A stretch of 64,000 nt of DNA from Cyanophora paradoxa (GCA_004431415.1 QPMI01000477.1:372001-436000), one strand, 5' to 3'; positions 45,901-57,400 are shown, numbered from the stretch's first letter. Program-made: numbers and translations. Notes: generated by a model from the letters alone, not told the origin.

Positions 45901-48900
45901 GACATAGTATGTTCCGGCCTTGAGCGTGAAGGGGTAGCTAGTTATTCGATCTATCAACATCAATATCAGATACCTATTTATGCCAATAGCATATTTCAAA
46001 CTGAAATTGTTTTCGAACTAATTGAGGCCAGCATCTCCAAAAGCCATATGGCGCACCTTGAAGAAAATTTTGATTTGTTGTGTACGAAAAAGAACTCCCC
46101 ATATTGGGATAGCTTAGGCGTTGGGAGGATGGCATGTTGGGCGAGCCGATAAAGAGGATCAGTTCGGGAGCCGCGAAATTGGAGTAATTTCCTGCAGTTA
46201 TTCGAAAAGATTTTCTGCGTATGCATGTTCGGAATGGGTTTCAATCACATGTACAATAAGTGTACATGTCGACAAAAAATGTTTGACCTGTCTTCTTCGA
46301 CTCGCAGACGGGCTACAAATGCGCCCCCAGTTTTCGAGAAAGTATCGAAAACACCAAGATACGCGTGGAAGCCACTAGTCGGGTGGGGGACCCACTGATA
46401 CCAAACATTAGACCAAACGATGACGGATCGGGATAACTCCTTAGGCATGTCTTCGAGAGTCTTCCGAAGCGATGAGCATCCGGCTGCAGAAATCGTCGCT
46501 TGTACTAGACTCGAGTTGTACGCGGGTGAAGCCAAAGTGGAGACGAAACCTGCCGTAGTACATATTCGTTAACATGCGTCGTTAACAGGTTTATTGAATA
46601 CGATACATACCAGGGAGCGTTAGGTTCCTCAAGCTGAGAAGACGGTCAGGGCTTCCGGCTCGAAGGCTTGAACCAACTAAAGCCCCTTGAAGCGCTCCGT
46701 CTTTTACGGCGGACTCGACCGTCTATGGAAAGTGTGAGCAGACAACTCGGCAATATATTGTGGGGCCGGATGTGAGCGATTCGAATTTGCACCGCGACAG
46801 TGGCGGACGGGAACGCCTGACGGTAGAGGGCGACCACGCCCGCAGCGAGGGCAGCAGAGAAGGAAGTCCCGTGCACGACGGATCGGTCCGCAGAGAAGCC
46901 TTGCAAGTACGTGCAGCTGGTGCCACTCGACAACAAATGGCAAGTGCTCCTCGGAACATCGTAAGGCCGCATTGCCGCGAGGATGTTCTGTCCCGGGGCG
47001 AAGAGGGAAATGCAGGAGCCCCAGTTGGAGAAGCCGGCGCGGTAGTCGTCCTGGTCGCTCGCCCCGACGTTGATCACCCCCGGCGTGTTGCCTGTGCTTT
47101 CTTAGAAGACTGTAAAAAAGCTCTAAAATGGGCTGCAGCTGTTCATATACGCAAATGCTTAATTTGATTTCGCATACCTGGCATGGCAGTGCAACTGATC
47201 ATGATCATATCAAAAAGGCGTGAATTAAACAAGCCGAAGGCATTAATATTCCCGGTGATGGCAAATCTGATTCATACCTATCTTTGGCATCGTTTCCGGC
47301 AGCCTAAGTATACGTTAGTCTTCTGATCAAACACATGCATAAGAATAAAGTGGAAGCTCCCCGCGCGCACCGTGACTACGACAGCACCCGCGTTTCGAAG
47401 ACTGTTCGAATTCGGCATAAGTGATCATGCAATTAAATCACTTCTGTATGGAAGAAAAAGCGCTGACCGAGTGACGGCATCCGTGTACGCAGGATCCACC
47501 GTGAGGGAGTTCGCGTCGGATAAGGCGGCGGAGTCGACACCAAGAAGAATGACCGCCTTGCGGTCCGTGCGGCTGTTCATGCTCGCGATTGCCGCGTCGA
47601 TGCCTGGCCATGCATATTATAATTGCGCGAAGAATCACCCCATGGCCAGCAAAGTTTCATTCGAGCAAAGTTGCGGCTGTGGATCGATTCTCTAAACTCA
47701 CCCGCGATGACATTGCTGCTTGAAGTGAACGCGAGGCATTCGCTTGCCGGGTTGCTCCTGTCCGAACGAGTGAAAACTGCGTTTTTCGGTTTCAGAGCTT
47801 GAGACTGCAGTCTTGAGATGCACGAACACTTTACAAATACCTTTTAGTGCAAGAACGGTCGCCCCTGGCGCTGCTCCCAGAGTGCGACCGGCGGCGACCT
47901 GGCAGCGGTTCGTGTATTATTTAGTTCATGCCAGCTGCAGGGAAGACAGAGTGGGTACGCACGGAAGCGACGGCGGTGCCATGGGACTGCGTGGAGCACT
48001 CGGCGGCCCAGTGCTCGCTGCTCGACGAATACATGGCCGAGTCGACGTCGAAGAGGCGAACCTGCGCAATCCGGCGCGCTCAGAGTTCAGAATTCGGACT
48101 AGAAAGGCCGAGGTTGCGCACCACGCGGGAGCCGAACTCGGTGTGGTTTGCGACAATGCCCGTGTCCAGCACGTAGATGTCAACGTTGGTGCCGTCCACC
48201 GTGCCCCGGTGGTACTTCCCGTCCAGCGGCTTCGAACCGTCCAGCCTGCAATGCCATGACGTGTCAGCGGAGAGTAACTCCGCTTCGGCGAAGATCTCAT
48301 TCATGAATTACTGATCGAGGTGCCACGCGGAAAGATTCGCGGCCCAGGGCGGGCTCCGCATGAGCGGCCGCGCGGCCTCGGCAGTGGTCCAATCGGGGGC
48401 AGGCGTCGCAGTTGGGAAGAACGGGTCCGAGGTAGATTGAGCGGGCATCAGCACCTGCCGGCCGCGCAAAGATATTCAACCTTAGAGATTTATGCTGAGC
48501 ACTCATGATCACTAGTACTGGCTCTGGGGCGCACCCTGTCCGGGACGACAAAGCTAACGTCTTCGTGCGCTGTCAGCTCCGCCCGCACCTCCGGCGTCAG
48601 CCTGCGCCCCATGATCATGAGCTGGAGGCGCTGACCATTGTCGGAGACTAGAGAGGCCTGACCTGGCGGAGAAGCCGCGGAGGGCGTGCGAGAAGGAGCG
48701 CGTGACCTCGACGTGCCCCTCCTCCTTCCCGTGCTTGGCCCGCGCCGTCGCCCGCGCGTGCGACTTGACCCGCTCCACGTGCTTCTCCGTCGCGTGGCCC
48801 CGGAGCCCCTGATCGCCATCGGATTCTTAGCAGAAACGAAGTGAAAGAATATCTAATTTGATACAAAGGACGGACCACGATGTAGTGGTGCTCGAGCGAG

Positions 48901-49608
48901 GCGCCGTGGCGCTCGATCGCGGCGGCCACCTCCGGGCTCGTGTCTCGCAAGTGTGACATCGACATCGCCGCCGCGCCAATGACACGCGGAGCTGCGCAGG
49001 CGATCGCGAGGTCAGGCGTAGGACTGGGACCGCCACTGCGATTTGCTGATAATAAGCATGTCGCAGTGCCCTAAAGCTGCGTATACGCATGCATATGCCC
49101 CTATATCATGCATATGAGCCTCGCGATCGTGATCACCCCGCAAGCTGGTACCTTCATTCGGCTGCTCCGCTGCGAGATCTGTCCCTGGTCCGCGGCTGCG
49201 GTGCACGTGGCCGTGCTCGTTGACGGCCCTCTCGTTCGAGACGTGAGTGTGGAGCTGCGCCCGGAGGCTCGCCAGCTCTGCCTTGAGGGCCGCCATCGAG
49301 TCTGCGCACGATCAACATGCAAACGGATGAATATCGATCCTGCAGCCGGATGGATCCGATGATCCGTACACACCGGAATTCGAAGCAGACCCATGCGCAG
49401 AAGGATCTTCGGATTCGCTCGCGGGCGCCCGGCCGCGGGGCTCATGCGCATGTTTCTCCTCGCGATCGCCCCCCGCATGCGTCCCCGCCGTCGTGGCGGC
49501 AGCAAGCGAGAGCAGCTGGACCGCCAAGATCGCAAGACCTAGGGCAACCACACGAACGTGGCTGCTGGTGCGATAGCTGCCGATCATGATCGGCATCTGT
49601 ATTCGCAC
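42916..49608 (-). CDS. Secreted subtilisin-like serine protease (S8) with I9 propeptide and several C-terminal beta-sandwich modules
   Basis: Met 49608 (or 49596) starts a signal peptide (VVALGLAILAVQLLSLAAAT, about 49540). A coiled segment (MAALKAELASLRAQLHTH, about 49296) precedes an I9-like propeptide: RATARAKHGKEEGHVEVTRS, FSHALRGFSA and DVSFVVPDRV (about 48780-48540). Catalytic core: VDIYVLDTGIVANHTEFGSR (Asp, about 48180), CSTQSHGTAVASV (His, about 47980), VAAGRTLGAAPGATVLALK, SSSNVIAG|GIDAAIASMNS, AAGNDAKD (oxyanion Asn, about 47300), GVINVGASDQDDYRAGFSNW, SLFAPGQNILAAM and VHGTSFSAALAAGVVALYRQ (Ser, about 46855). The triad is complete. After it come PPC-like sandwiches (VWYQWVPHPTSGFHAYLGVF about 46420; TLKAGTYYVLIQVH about 45910; GTYYLVILFRRS about 45220; YYVVVEGTITSTQTGNFTLT about 44570), an HYR-like piece (CTFALTVVDRDGP, about 44030), QLAAGETYVLRLYSSAV and an end at 42916. 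Unlike its neighbours it has longer, AT-rich introns. Could be one gene or two; I favour one. Confidence 0.8.
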
Positions 49609-49785
49609 CCCTAAAGCTATATAGCTAGCGATAGCGCTGCTGCGCGCCTGCGTTGACGGCTGAATCCAAATCAGCGCGCGCCGGGCCGGGCCCAGGGGCG
49701 ACCTGCTATATATAACTAGTTGAGATGATCGAGGGGCCGGGGAAGCTTCTGATCGTGCAAGATTGCGGCGCGGCTGACCGCCTCT
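49609..49785. other. 5' flank of the subtilase gene
   Basis: Contains TATATA and CTATATAGCTAGCGATAGC palindromes; possible promoter, not provable. Confidence 0.35.
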
Positions 49786-50125
49786 AGCTAGTACCGTAGT
49801 ACGAGACTGTACTACGGTACCGTATACGTATACCGTAGACTCCGTAGTACGTACGTAGTACCGTAGTACCGCCGCACTACCGCGGGCCCTGCAGCTGCAG
49901 GCTTCACTGGCAGGCTGCAGCTGCCCGGCCCGGCGGTGCCACCGTGCCAGTCACTGCGTGACACTGTGACAGTGAGTGTACGAGTCGAACAGGAGTCACT
50001 AGTACTGACTACTGAGTCACACTGTGACAGCCTCATGCTCACAGGACGACCCTACCGTAGTACTACGGTAGTGCTTAATGAGCCCTACCGCCGGCTACCG
50101 GTAGAATCAGAGCCTACTCAGCCTA
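49786..50125. repeat. Cluster of nested TAC/GTA palindromes
   Basis: Repeated, mutually complementary blocks such as ACCGTAGTAC, GTACTACGGTA, CCGTATACGTATACC and GTACGTACGTAGTACC allow many alternative hairpins. A second set, CTGCAGCTGCAG and GTCACTGCGTGACACTGTGAC, lies at 49890-50035. Confidence 0.75.
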
Positions 50126-50234
50126 GTACCGTTACTACCGTACCGCCCGGCGGCCGCCGACTCGCCGAGTCGCCGACGAGTCGACTGTACCGGTACCGGT
50201 AGCCCCGGCGCCGGCGCCGCCGGGCCGGCGCCAG

Positions 50235-50456
50235 TAATTAATTATAATGCGTTTTTGGACCCCTATATGGATATTAATGCGGTACCGAATTAATGCGGTT
50301 TGAAGACTTTTGGCTGCTGTAAGGGGGTACATACAGCACTTTCTTAGCGTTTCGATATTAATGCGGTCCCAAATTAATGCGTTTTGACAGCGGAAAACGC
50401 ATTAATTTGGGACCGCATTACTTAAGTGCGCGCATTACTTAAGTGTTACACGGTAG
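50235..50456. mobile_element. TIR-type element related to the 17.7 kb MITE (right end shared)
   Basis: The right end TAAGTGTTACACGGTAGC (about 50439-50456) differs by one base from the MITE terminus. The interior uses another repeated word, ATTAATGCGGT/ACCGCATTAAT, in direct and inverted copies. The left end is not clear. Confidence 0.6.
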
Positions 50457-50489
50457 CGCTGCGCATGCGCACTGTCGACGTCACAGTGT

Positions 50490-50645
50490 GCGCAGCGCTA
50501 GCCGGCCGCGGCCCGGGCCCCCGGCGGCCCCGGCCCCGGGCGGCGGCGCCGGCGGCCGCGGGGCCGGGCGCCGGCGCCGGCGGCCCGGCCGCGGGCCCCG
50601 CCGCGGGCCGGCCGCGGGCCGCGCGCGGCCCGCGGGCCGGGCGCC
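50490..50645. repeat. Extreme GC-only palindromic tract
   Basis: About 150 bases almost free of A and T, composed of nested GGCCGCGGGCC, GGGGCC and CGCCGGCG palindromes. Confidence 0.8.
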
Positions 50646-50870
50646 TGCTCGGGAAACATTGGAAAAAACAAATTGGAAAGCTAGATCTCTCTCAGATCTT
50701 CATGTGCCGTGGAGTCAATTTGCCGAATTCGCCCCAAACCGAAATTGCTGTGGCGATAAATTATATAATTATTTGCCGATGGCGGGCTAGCAAATACCTA
50801 CCCCCGCTATTGCCGTACGCCTGATACTAAATTGCCGGCAATTACGGCAATTATTTACCAAGGCTAACTA
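50646..50870. repeat. AT-richer repeat sharing GGCGATAAATT with 54.0 kb
   Basis: GAAATTGCTGTGGCGATAAA resembles GGAATTGCCGTGGCGATAAA at about 54063, and both are surrounded by AATTGCCG words in either orientation. Probably another small element family. Confidence 0.5.
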
Positions 50871-51317
50871 TAAAACTACGCCTATACACGGATATATCGA
50901 TACTGTAAACGTACGAATTTCCGCCAGCGTTTAATTTCGACTATATTCGCCAGACCCTCCCGCTGTCGAATATTTGACGCTGTCGAATATTTGACGCTGA
51001 GAGGGGTACCAGCGGCTGACCTCTCTATGGCGAAGTCGCAGGGTGTCGAAATCAAGACGCTGGCGGACTAATTTTCGACAGGATTTTCGGGTTTTGTCGA
51101 ATTAAAGTGCTGGCGGATATTAGTACGTTTACAGTATATCATAGTATCGATCGATCGCGACTCGCAAGGCGTTAACTTTAGTAAATTGTCGCGTACTTAT
51201 AAATATAGAGCTTAAATTAAATTTTTTTTTTTTTTTTGGTGAATTACCGGCCACAGTCTCTAGACACCAGCACTGCGGGGGCTGCCCAGGGGGCATAAAG
51301 ACAAAAAAGCAAAATAA

Positions 51318-52850
51318 CTAAGACAAGAGCACGAAGAAAGATAAGACAAAGAGCCAAAATCGACAATAAAAAAGGAAAGACACAGAGCTCGAGACAGATC
51401 GATAGCGAGAAGAGACGATAAATCGAGCAGATCTAGGGACAGAGGATAACTGACACGAAGAAGAGCCAGAGCTAGAGATACCATCAATATCAGAAGGAAT
51501 TACATCACTAAGAAGCGGGGGACAAAATTGAGAAAGATAAATAACAGGAAGAAGACAAGTAAGAGGAACAACAAGACGACATGGAGGCGGAGGCGAAGCA
51601 GGACGATGCGAAAGGGCAGAGCTACGGCACGAGGTCGAGGAGGACACAGGAGGCGGAGCAGGCGGATCAAGAGCAGGCAAAAGGACAGTCAAAGGAATCA
51701 CTAAAGCCGGCCAGGGTCGAGGCGGGCAATCGAACTGCAAACGACGGCGAACAACAGGTCGAGCACGAGGACTATAGCTAGTATTGAAACTAACTCTAGC
51801 ATCAACACTACGATCAGAATCCGAACCAGACCGAACTAAACTAGAAGACGAAGAAGTACGCCGGCGCCGGCGGGATACGATCGCGACCAGCGAAGCAGAA
51901 GACGAAGGCAAAGGCGGCAGTCCGGTATCAAGAACAAAGGCCGGAGGGTCCGGCCCGGCAAACCGCCGGGGGAAGTAGAAGGAGCCGCAGGCTCGGCAAG
52001 CCGGCGACGGGTACGACCACGAGTCCGGGAGGAGATCGGGGAAGCCGGTCCGGAGCTGAGGGCCCAGGAGCAGAGCCAGGAGAAGGTAAGCCCGGCGAGA
52101 AATCTGACCCGGAGCCGGAACCCAGCGAACGACGACGACGAAGAGGCCCCCGAGGAGCCACGACGGGGGAGCTACCGAGCAAAGTACTGACAGCCGGCGC
52201 CGAACACGGCGGCGGAGGTACCCCGCAGACAGTGGCAGGCGGAGAGTCCAGGGTCGATCGAGAGATCCGCCGACGGGAATGCGGCGGGGGCCGACGAGAC
52301 GGAAGAGGCCTAGGCGAGGAGGGGCCGAGGAAGGGTCGGAGGCAGGGGAAGGGCCGCGAGCAGGTGACGGGGATCGCTGCCGGCGCCGAAGAGAGGGCAG
52401 CGAAGCTGGAGAAAGGTCGGGTGGCGCCGGATCAGATGACACGGAGGTCATGGCCATGGGCGGCGCAGAGAGAGACGAGCTCGAGGGCGCAAGGGCCCGA
52501 CGAGGGCGCCGGCGGCGAATCTCACGAGCGCCAGGAAGCGGGATAGGACCCGCATATGGGACCCGAGGCGCCGAAGGGGAGCAGGGAGCCGGAATGACGG
52601 GGAGACCGAAAAGAGGACAGTCTCGCCAACACTCGGAAGCGGGGCAGAGGCCGAGGACCCGGAGCTCGAGGGGGGAGGGAGGGCGGAGGAGGAGAGAGAA
52701 GGCGGCTATTCGAAGGGTATGGAGAATCGAGAGCGGAGGCGAGGGAGGCCGAAGTGATGGCGAGCTCTGGAGGCGAGGGGGCCTGCAAGCGGATCCGGGA
52801 AAGTGGATGCAGATGCAAAGAGACCGGGGACGTAGAGGCGGTAGGGGCAT
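51318..52850 (-). CDS. Long low-complexity frame of the putative retroelement
   Basis: 510 codons rich in Pro, Ser, Arg and Leu, with patches such as RRRRRTSSSSSLVRSGSDSD. No recognisable motif. The purine/pyrimidine strand bias alone lowers stop-codon frequency, so the open length is weak evidence of coding. Confidence 0.25.
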   Translation of the reverse strand: MPLPPLRPRSLCICIHFPGSACRPPRLQSSPSLRPPSPPLSILHTLRIAAFSLLLRPPSPLELRVLGLCPASECWRDCPLFGLPVIPAPCSPSAPRVPYAGPIPLPGAREIRRRRPRRALAPSSSSLSAPPMAMTSVSSDPAPPDLSPASLPSLRRRQRSPSPARGPSPASDPSSAPPRLGLFRLVGPRRIPVGGSLDRPWTLRLPLSAGYLRRRVRRRLSVLCSVAPPSWLLGGLFVVVVRWVPAPGQISRRAYLLLALLLGPQLRTGFPDLLPDSWSYPSPACRACGSFYFPRRFAGPDPPAFVLDTGLPPLPSSSASLVAIVSRRRRRTSSSSSLVRSGSDSDRSVDARVSFNTSYSPRARPVVRRRLQFDCPPRPWPALVIPLTVLLPALDPPAPPPVSSSTSCRSSALSHRPASPPPPCRLVVPLTCLLPVIYLSQFCPPLLSDVIPSDIDGISSSGSSSCQLSSVPRSARFIVSSRYRSVSSSVSFLFYCRFWLFVLSFFVLLS

Positions 52851-52874
52851 GCAAAAAGATAGTGCCGCCCAGCG

Positions 52875-53657
52875 TCACAGTTGCAGAAGCGGGGGCAAGA
52901 AGGATGGGCTGAAGAGGGGGCTGAACCAGGAGGACGTCAGAAAGAGGGCCTCGCAGGGGCGGAAGTGGAGGAGCAAGGGGAAGAGGTAAGAAGGGGTATG
53001 GAGCTGCAAGATGACCAGGGACCTGCCGGGGAACAGGCAAGTGAAGAGGCCCCGTGACAGCAAGTTGTAAGGAGGGAGGAGGCAGAGGCGGGGCCAGAGG
53101 GCCAAGGAGCACAGGGATCGGGACCGCAGGGAATGGGGGAAAGGAGCGTCGAGAGGGGCAGCGAGAGCAGGAATAGGAATGGGCCCAAGGGTCACTACAG
53201 GGGCCAGAGCAGGAGGGGACGGCGCAGGAGGCGGGCGACCACCAGGGATCCCCAACGGGACATTCCCACGAACGGCAAACTCCGCAGGATTCCGGAGGAC
53301 AGAATCGATGTCACGCGAAGAGACGAGGTTGTCAGCACCGCCCGAAGAAGGAGCGCCGGACGAGTCAGAATCAGAGCTTGAACTAGAACGATGAGAACCG
53401 GTACCAGACTCTGAATCATGTGCGTCATCATCCGAGGCAGCCTGATCATCAGCGTCAGCAGCAGCCAAGCGAGCGCGCCGCTCCTCCAACAATTGCCGAT
53501 CGAATCCGCGCCAATTGCAAAAACCGATATACCTATATATATCATAACATATAATTTTAGTTGCGCTCAGATTGATATATATCCGACAGGGCGGCCGGCG
53601 ATTCGCCGATTCTCCGATACACACGAACACACGGGACGCGTCTTGATTCTTCGACAT
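52875..53657 (-). CDS. ORF1-like protein of the putative retroelement
   Basis: A 260-codon frame. Its first 150 residues look protein-like: a basic start, a charged helix (RQLLEERRARLAAADADD), an acidic Ser-rich linker and RDIDSVLRNPAEFAVRGNVP. After about residue 160 it becomes low-complexity Pro/Leu. No known domain. It may be a nucleic-acid-binding ORF1, but nothing in the sequence proves this. Confidence 0.35.
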   Translation of the reverse strand: MSKNQDASRVFVCIGESANRRPPCRIYINLSATKIICYDIYRYIGFCNWRGFDRQLLEERRARLAAADADDQAASDDDAHDSESGTGSHRSSSSSDSDSSGAPSSGGADNLVSSRDIDSVLRNPAEFAVRGNVPLGIPGGRPPPAPSPPALAPVVTLGPIPIPALAAPLDAPFPHSLRSRSLCSLALWPRLCLLPPYNLLSRGLFTCLFPGRSLVILQLHTPSYLFPLLLHFRPCEALFLTSSWFSPLFSPSFLPPLLQL

Positions 53658-53699
53658 GATTTCGGATTTGATTGATCGAACACAGATCTGTCGCGGCCG

Positions 53700-53935
53700 C
53701 GATCGCGATCATCGAATCGACCGATCGCGGATCGCGATTCGCGATGATCCGCGCCGATGATCGCGCGAATTCGAATCGCGCGGCGCGCGATCCCATGATC
53801 GGATCATGATCAGTCACTGACTCAGTGAGTCGCCGTCGTCGGGCCGACGTCGGCCCGGCCCGTCGAGTCGGCCGCCGCTGTCGGCGTCGACTCGCCGATC
53901 CGATATCGATGATCCGATGATCATCGATATCGAAC
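53700..53935. repeat. GATC/CGATCG palindrome field
   Basis: Dense, overlapping GATCGCGATC, TCGCGATGATCCG, TGATCATGATCA and CGATATCGATGATC words over about 230 bases. Confidence 0.75.
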
Positions 53936-53977
53936 GTTAACTTCGGGGCGGCAACCCCAGCCCGTGCTAGCCGCAGT

Positions 53978-54200
53978 ACTACCGTGTGGCAGTGTGGCAC
54001 TAAATTACCGCGGAATGCGCATAAATTACCGCGTTAGAAACTGGTCGAATTCGCCCAAAACTGGAATTGCCGTGGCGATAAATTGCCGAAACTCTGGATT
54101 TCAAGTTTCTTCTATGGCGGCGGTTTAGCCCTACCCCCTGAAATTGCCGAATTCGGCCCGGCCTGTCGGCAATATTAATTTTTTACGGCAATTTGAAGCC
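53978..54200. mobile_element. Third TIR-type element, left end shared with the 17.7 kb MITE
   Basis: CTACCGTGTGGCAG starts like the MITE terminus CTACCGTGT. The interior repeats TAAATTACCGCG and AATTGCCG, again a different internal word from the other two elements. The right end is not resolved. Confidence 0.5.
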
Positions 54201-54485
54201 ACGGCTAAATAAGCAAGCCTACAGTACAAGCCTGCCTTGAGTTGCTCCGCACTGAGTCCGCATGCGCAGCCGCTTTTCATGAGCGTAGGCGTTCCAACTT
54301 CCAAGTTCGAATTCCAACTTCCAACTTCCGAACTTCCTTGATCATGCCATGATGAGAATCGATGATGAGCTCGAGATGCGCGTGCGCGACAACGAGCGGA
54401 CGCCCCTGCATAATCATGAGCTCGAGGCGCTGATGATGACTGCAGCCTAGGCCTCCAGTATAGATAAATCACGTGCACTGCAGAA

Positions 54486-57400
54486 ATGCGGAGACGTCGA
54501 TACGAAGGAAGCGCGGAGCCGCGATGCACATGTACGCCATCATACGCGGAGCTAGCTGTGTCTATAGTCAGCCTTATCGCCATCATTTCACTTTGCGGGA
54601 ACTTCGCATGTGCTACGGGTGCGCCGCGCCCGCCTTGCGATCGGCCGCATTTACACGTTGCCCTATGATGCATATGCATACGTATATGTATACGGCGTGC
54701 GCAACGAGTCTCGCAGCTGATAATGGAGGTGTCTGGAGAGCCGAGGACCACGAGGCACACGCGCGCGTGGAGCCAGCGGGCGGAGCCTCCATGCGAAAGG
54801 TCCTGCAGCTGCAGGCCGAAGAAGGAAGCGATCCCTATTCTGAAAACCTCTGGGGCTCCCTCGCGCTGGAGCTCGGCCCGTCGGCGGCGCAGGCGGACGG
54901 CTCGTCGGCCCTCGAGTGCGAGCGGGCGTGGGCCCCCGCCGACAGCGCCCTCGACTGCACCTTCAGCCCGCGGCGCGGCAACGCTCCCATCGCCGTCGAG
55001 GCCGCCGCGTGCGCCGCCCGCCTCGCGCAGGCCCCAATGCAATCGATCGACGGGCTCCCGCGCGCAGGTTTGCGGTGCAGCTGACGAGCGGCGAGGCGAG
55101 CCGGACGGTGTTCCTGTCGGGGGCGAGCGCGTCGTCGTTCGCGTTCTCGGTGCCGGTGGCGGGCGTGCTCGGCCGGGCGCAGCTGCGCGCGTACCTCGCG
55201 GCGACGGGGCGCGTCGTGGGCCGCCCGCTCGACGTCGAGGCCGTCGGTGCAGAGCCGCCCTGCGTCACAGGTCAAAATTCATCCAAGTCATTGACGATGC
55301 ATATATGGGACCGCGCGCAGAGAGTCCAGACAGCACGTCGGAGCTCGACTGCGGGGCGCGGCTGCGAGCCCCGGCCAGCCGGTCCAATGCAGTGCGACCG
55401 CCCATCATGGCGTCTCGAATCCGGACCATGTGTTGCCAGAGTGCCGACACCGCGCCGCGCAGCGCTGTACCCGCGGTCGATGGGGCGGGCGGTCGCGGTC
55501 GAGTCGGAGCGCGTGCTGGTGAGCGGCGTGAACGGGACCGCGCAGCTGCAGCTGGCGGCGGGAGGCGCGGGCGCCAGCCTGGCGGGCGCTGGAGGCGTCG
55601 GGATCACATTAATATTCTGGCCGTCCACGGGGCCGAACTCAAACACGAGTGGCGGGGCGGTGCGGGCGTTCGTGGATCGGCGGCGCTGTACAGCGAGTTC
55701 GTCTTCTTCGGTACGCCTGACAGGCCCCGCCCTCCTTGCCGGATGGGATATAAGTTTGCGGCGCCGCGCGCGCGAATATTAATGCGATCCCTGACCGTTC
55801 TTCGCCTGTGCAGAGCTGAACATGTACGTGGCCGCGAAACCGAGCCCCGCCGCTGCGGGCAGCAACACAACGGCACCGCCGACGTCGGCGACGCCCTCGC
55901 CAGTCGTGCGCCCCTGATCGTTGCGGTCGGCGACTGTGCTCGCGCCCCCTCACTCGATTCGCAGCCGTCGCCGTCGCCCGCGGGAGCGCCGGCGCCCAGC
56001 GCCACGCCCGCGCACGTCCCCGTCCCACCGCCGACGCCTGCACCAGCTCCGTCGCCAGCTGTGAACGCCTCTGTGTGCCGGGGAAATGCTGCGACGAGCT
56101 TGCTTCGACATTGAGGGAAGCATGATGCGATTTCGCGCAGGCGTCTGCAGGGGGAGACGATGCATACGCCTACCCGGGCGATCTGTGGAGCATCCTCGCG
56201 CTGGAGCTCGGCCCGTCGGCGGCGCAGGCGGACGGCTCGTCGGCCCTCGAGTGCGAGCGGGCGTGGGCCCCCGCCGACGGCGCCCTCGACTGCACCTTCA
56301 GCCCGCGGCGCGGCAACGCTCCCATCGCCGTCGAGGCCGCCGCGTGAGCCGCCTCGCTTTCGCGCAGGCCGCCCTGCAGCCGATCGACGGCTCCCGCGCG
56401 CAGATTCGCGGTGCAGCTGACGAGCGGCGAGGCGAGCCGGACGGTGTTCCTGTCGGGGGCGAGCGCGTCGTCGTTCGCGTTCTCGGTGCCGGTGGCGGGC
56501 GTGCTCGGCCGGGCGCAGCTGCGCGCGTACCTCACGGCGACAGGGCGCGTCGTGGGCCGCCCGCTCGACGTCGAGGCCGTCGGTGCAAAGCCGCCATGCC
56601 TCACAGGCCGAGCGGCAGCCGAATCGTTGACGACGGGCCCGCGCGCAGAGAGTCCCGACAGCACGTCGGAGCTCGACTGCGGGGCGCGGCTGCGAGCCCC
56701 CGGCCAGCCGGTCCAATGCAGTGCGCTCGCCCATCTCGAAACCGAACCGTGCGTGGCCAGAGTGCCGACACCGCGCCGCGCAGCGCTGTACCCGCGGTCG
56801 ATGGGGCGGGCGGTCGCGGTCGAGTCGGAGCAGGTGCTGGTGAGCGGCGTGAACGGGACCGCGCAGCTGCAGCTGGCGGCGGGAGGCGCGGGCTCCAGCC
56901 TGACGGGCGCTGGAGGCGTCGGGATCACATTAATATTCTGGCCGTCCACGGGGCCGAACTCAAACACGAGTGGCGGGGCGGTGCGGGCGTTCGTGGGATC
57001 GGCGGCGCTGTACAGCGAGTTCGTCTTCTTCGGTACGTATACGCCCGTCAGGCGCCGCCCTCGTTGTTGGATGGGTGTTTTGCGGCGGGGCGCGCACGCG
57101 AATCCGTTCCCTCACCGTTTTGCCTGTGCAGAGATGAACATGTACATGACCGCGAAACCGAGCCCCGCCGCTGCGGGCAGCAACACAACGGCACCGCCGA
57201 CGTCGGCGACGCCCTCGCCAGTCGTGCGCCCCTGATCGTTGCGGTCGGCGACTGTGCTCGCGCCCCCTCACTCGATTCGCAGCCGTCGCCGTCGCCCGCG
57301 GGAGCGCCGGCGCCCAGCGCCACGCCCGCGCACGTCCCCGTCCCACCGCCGACGCCTGCACCAGCTCCGTCGCCAGCTGTGAACGCCTCTGTGTGCCGGG

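Larger units (their letters stand above)
51222..53680 (-). mobile_element. Putative poly(A)-ended retroelement of unknown type
   Basis: On the minus strand the sequence ends with 16 A (T run at 51222-51237) directly after a conserved 3' end shared with the broken copy at 15188. The coding strand is strikingly pyrimidine-rich. Two long minus-strand frames exist: 53657-52875 (MSKNQDASRVFVCIG, then LLEERRARLAAADADDQAAS, a Ser/Asp stretch and a Pro/Leu-rich end) and 52850-51318 (510 codons, Pro/Ser/Arg/Leu-rich). I see no reverse transcriptase, endonuclease or integrase motifs, so it may be non-autonomous, ORF1-only or degraded. The 5' limit is approximate. Confidence 0.5.
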
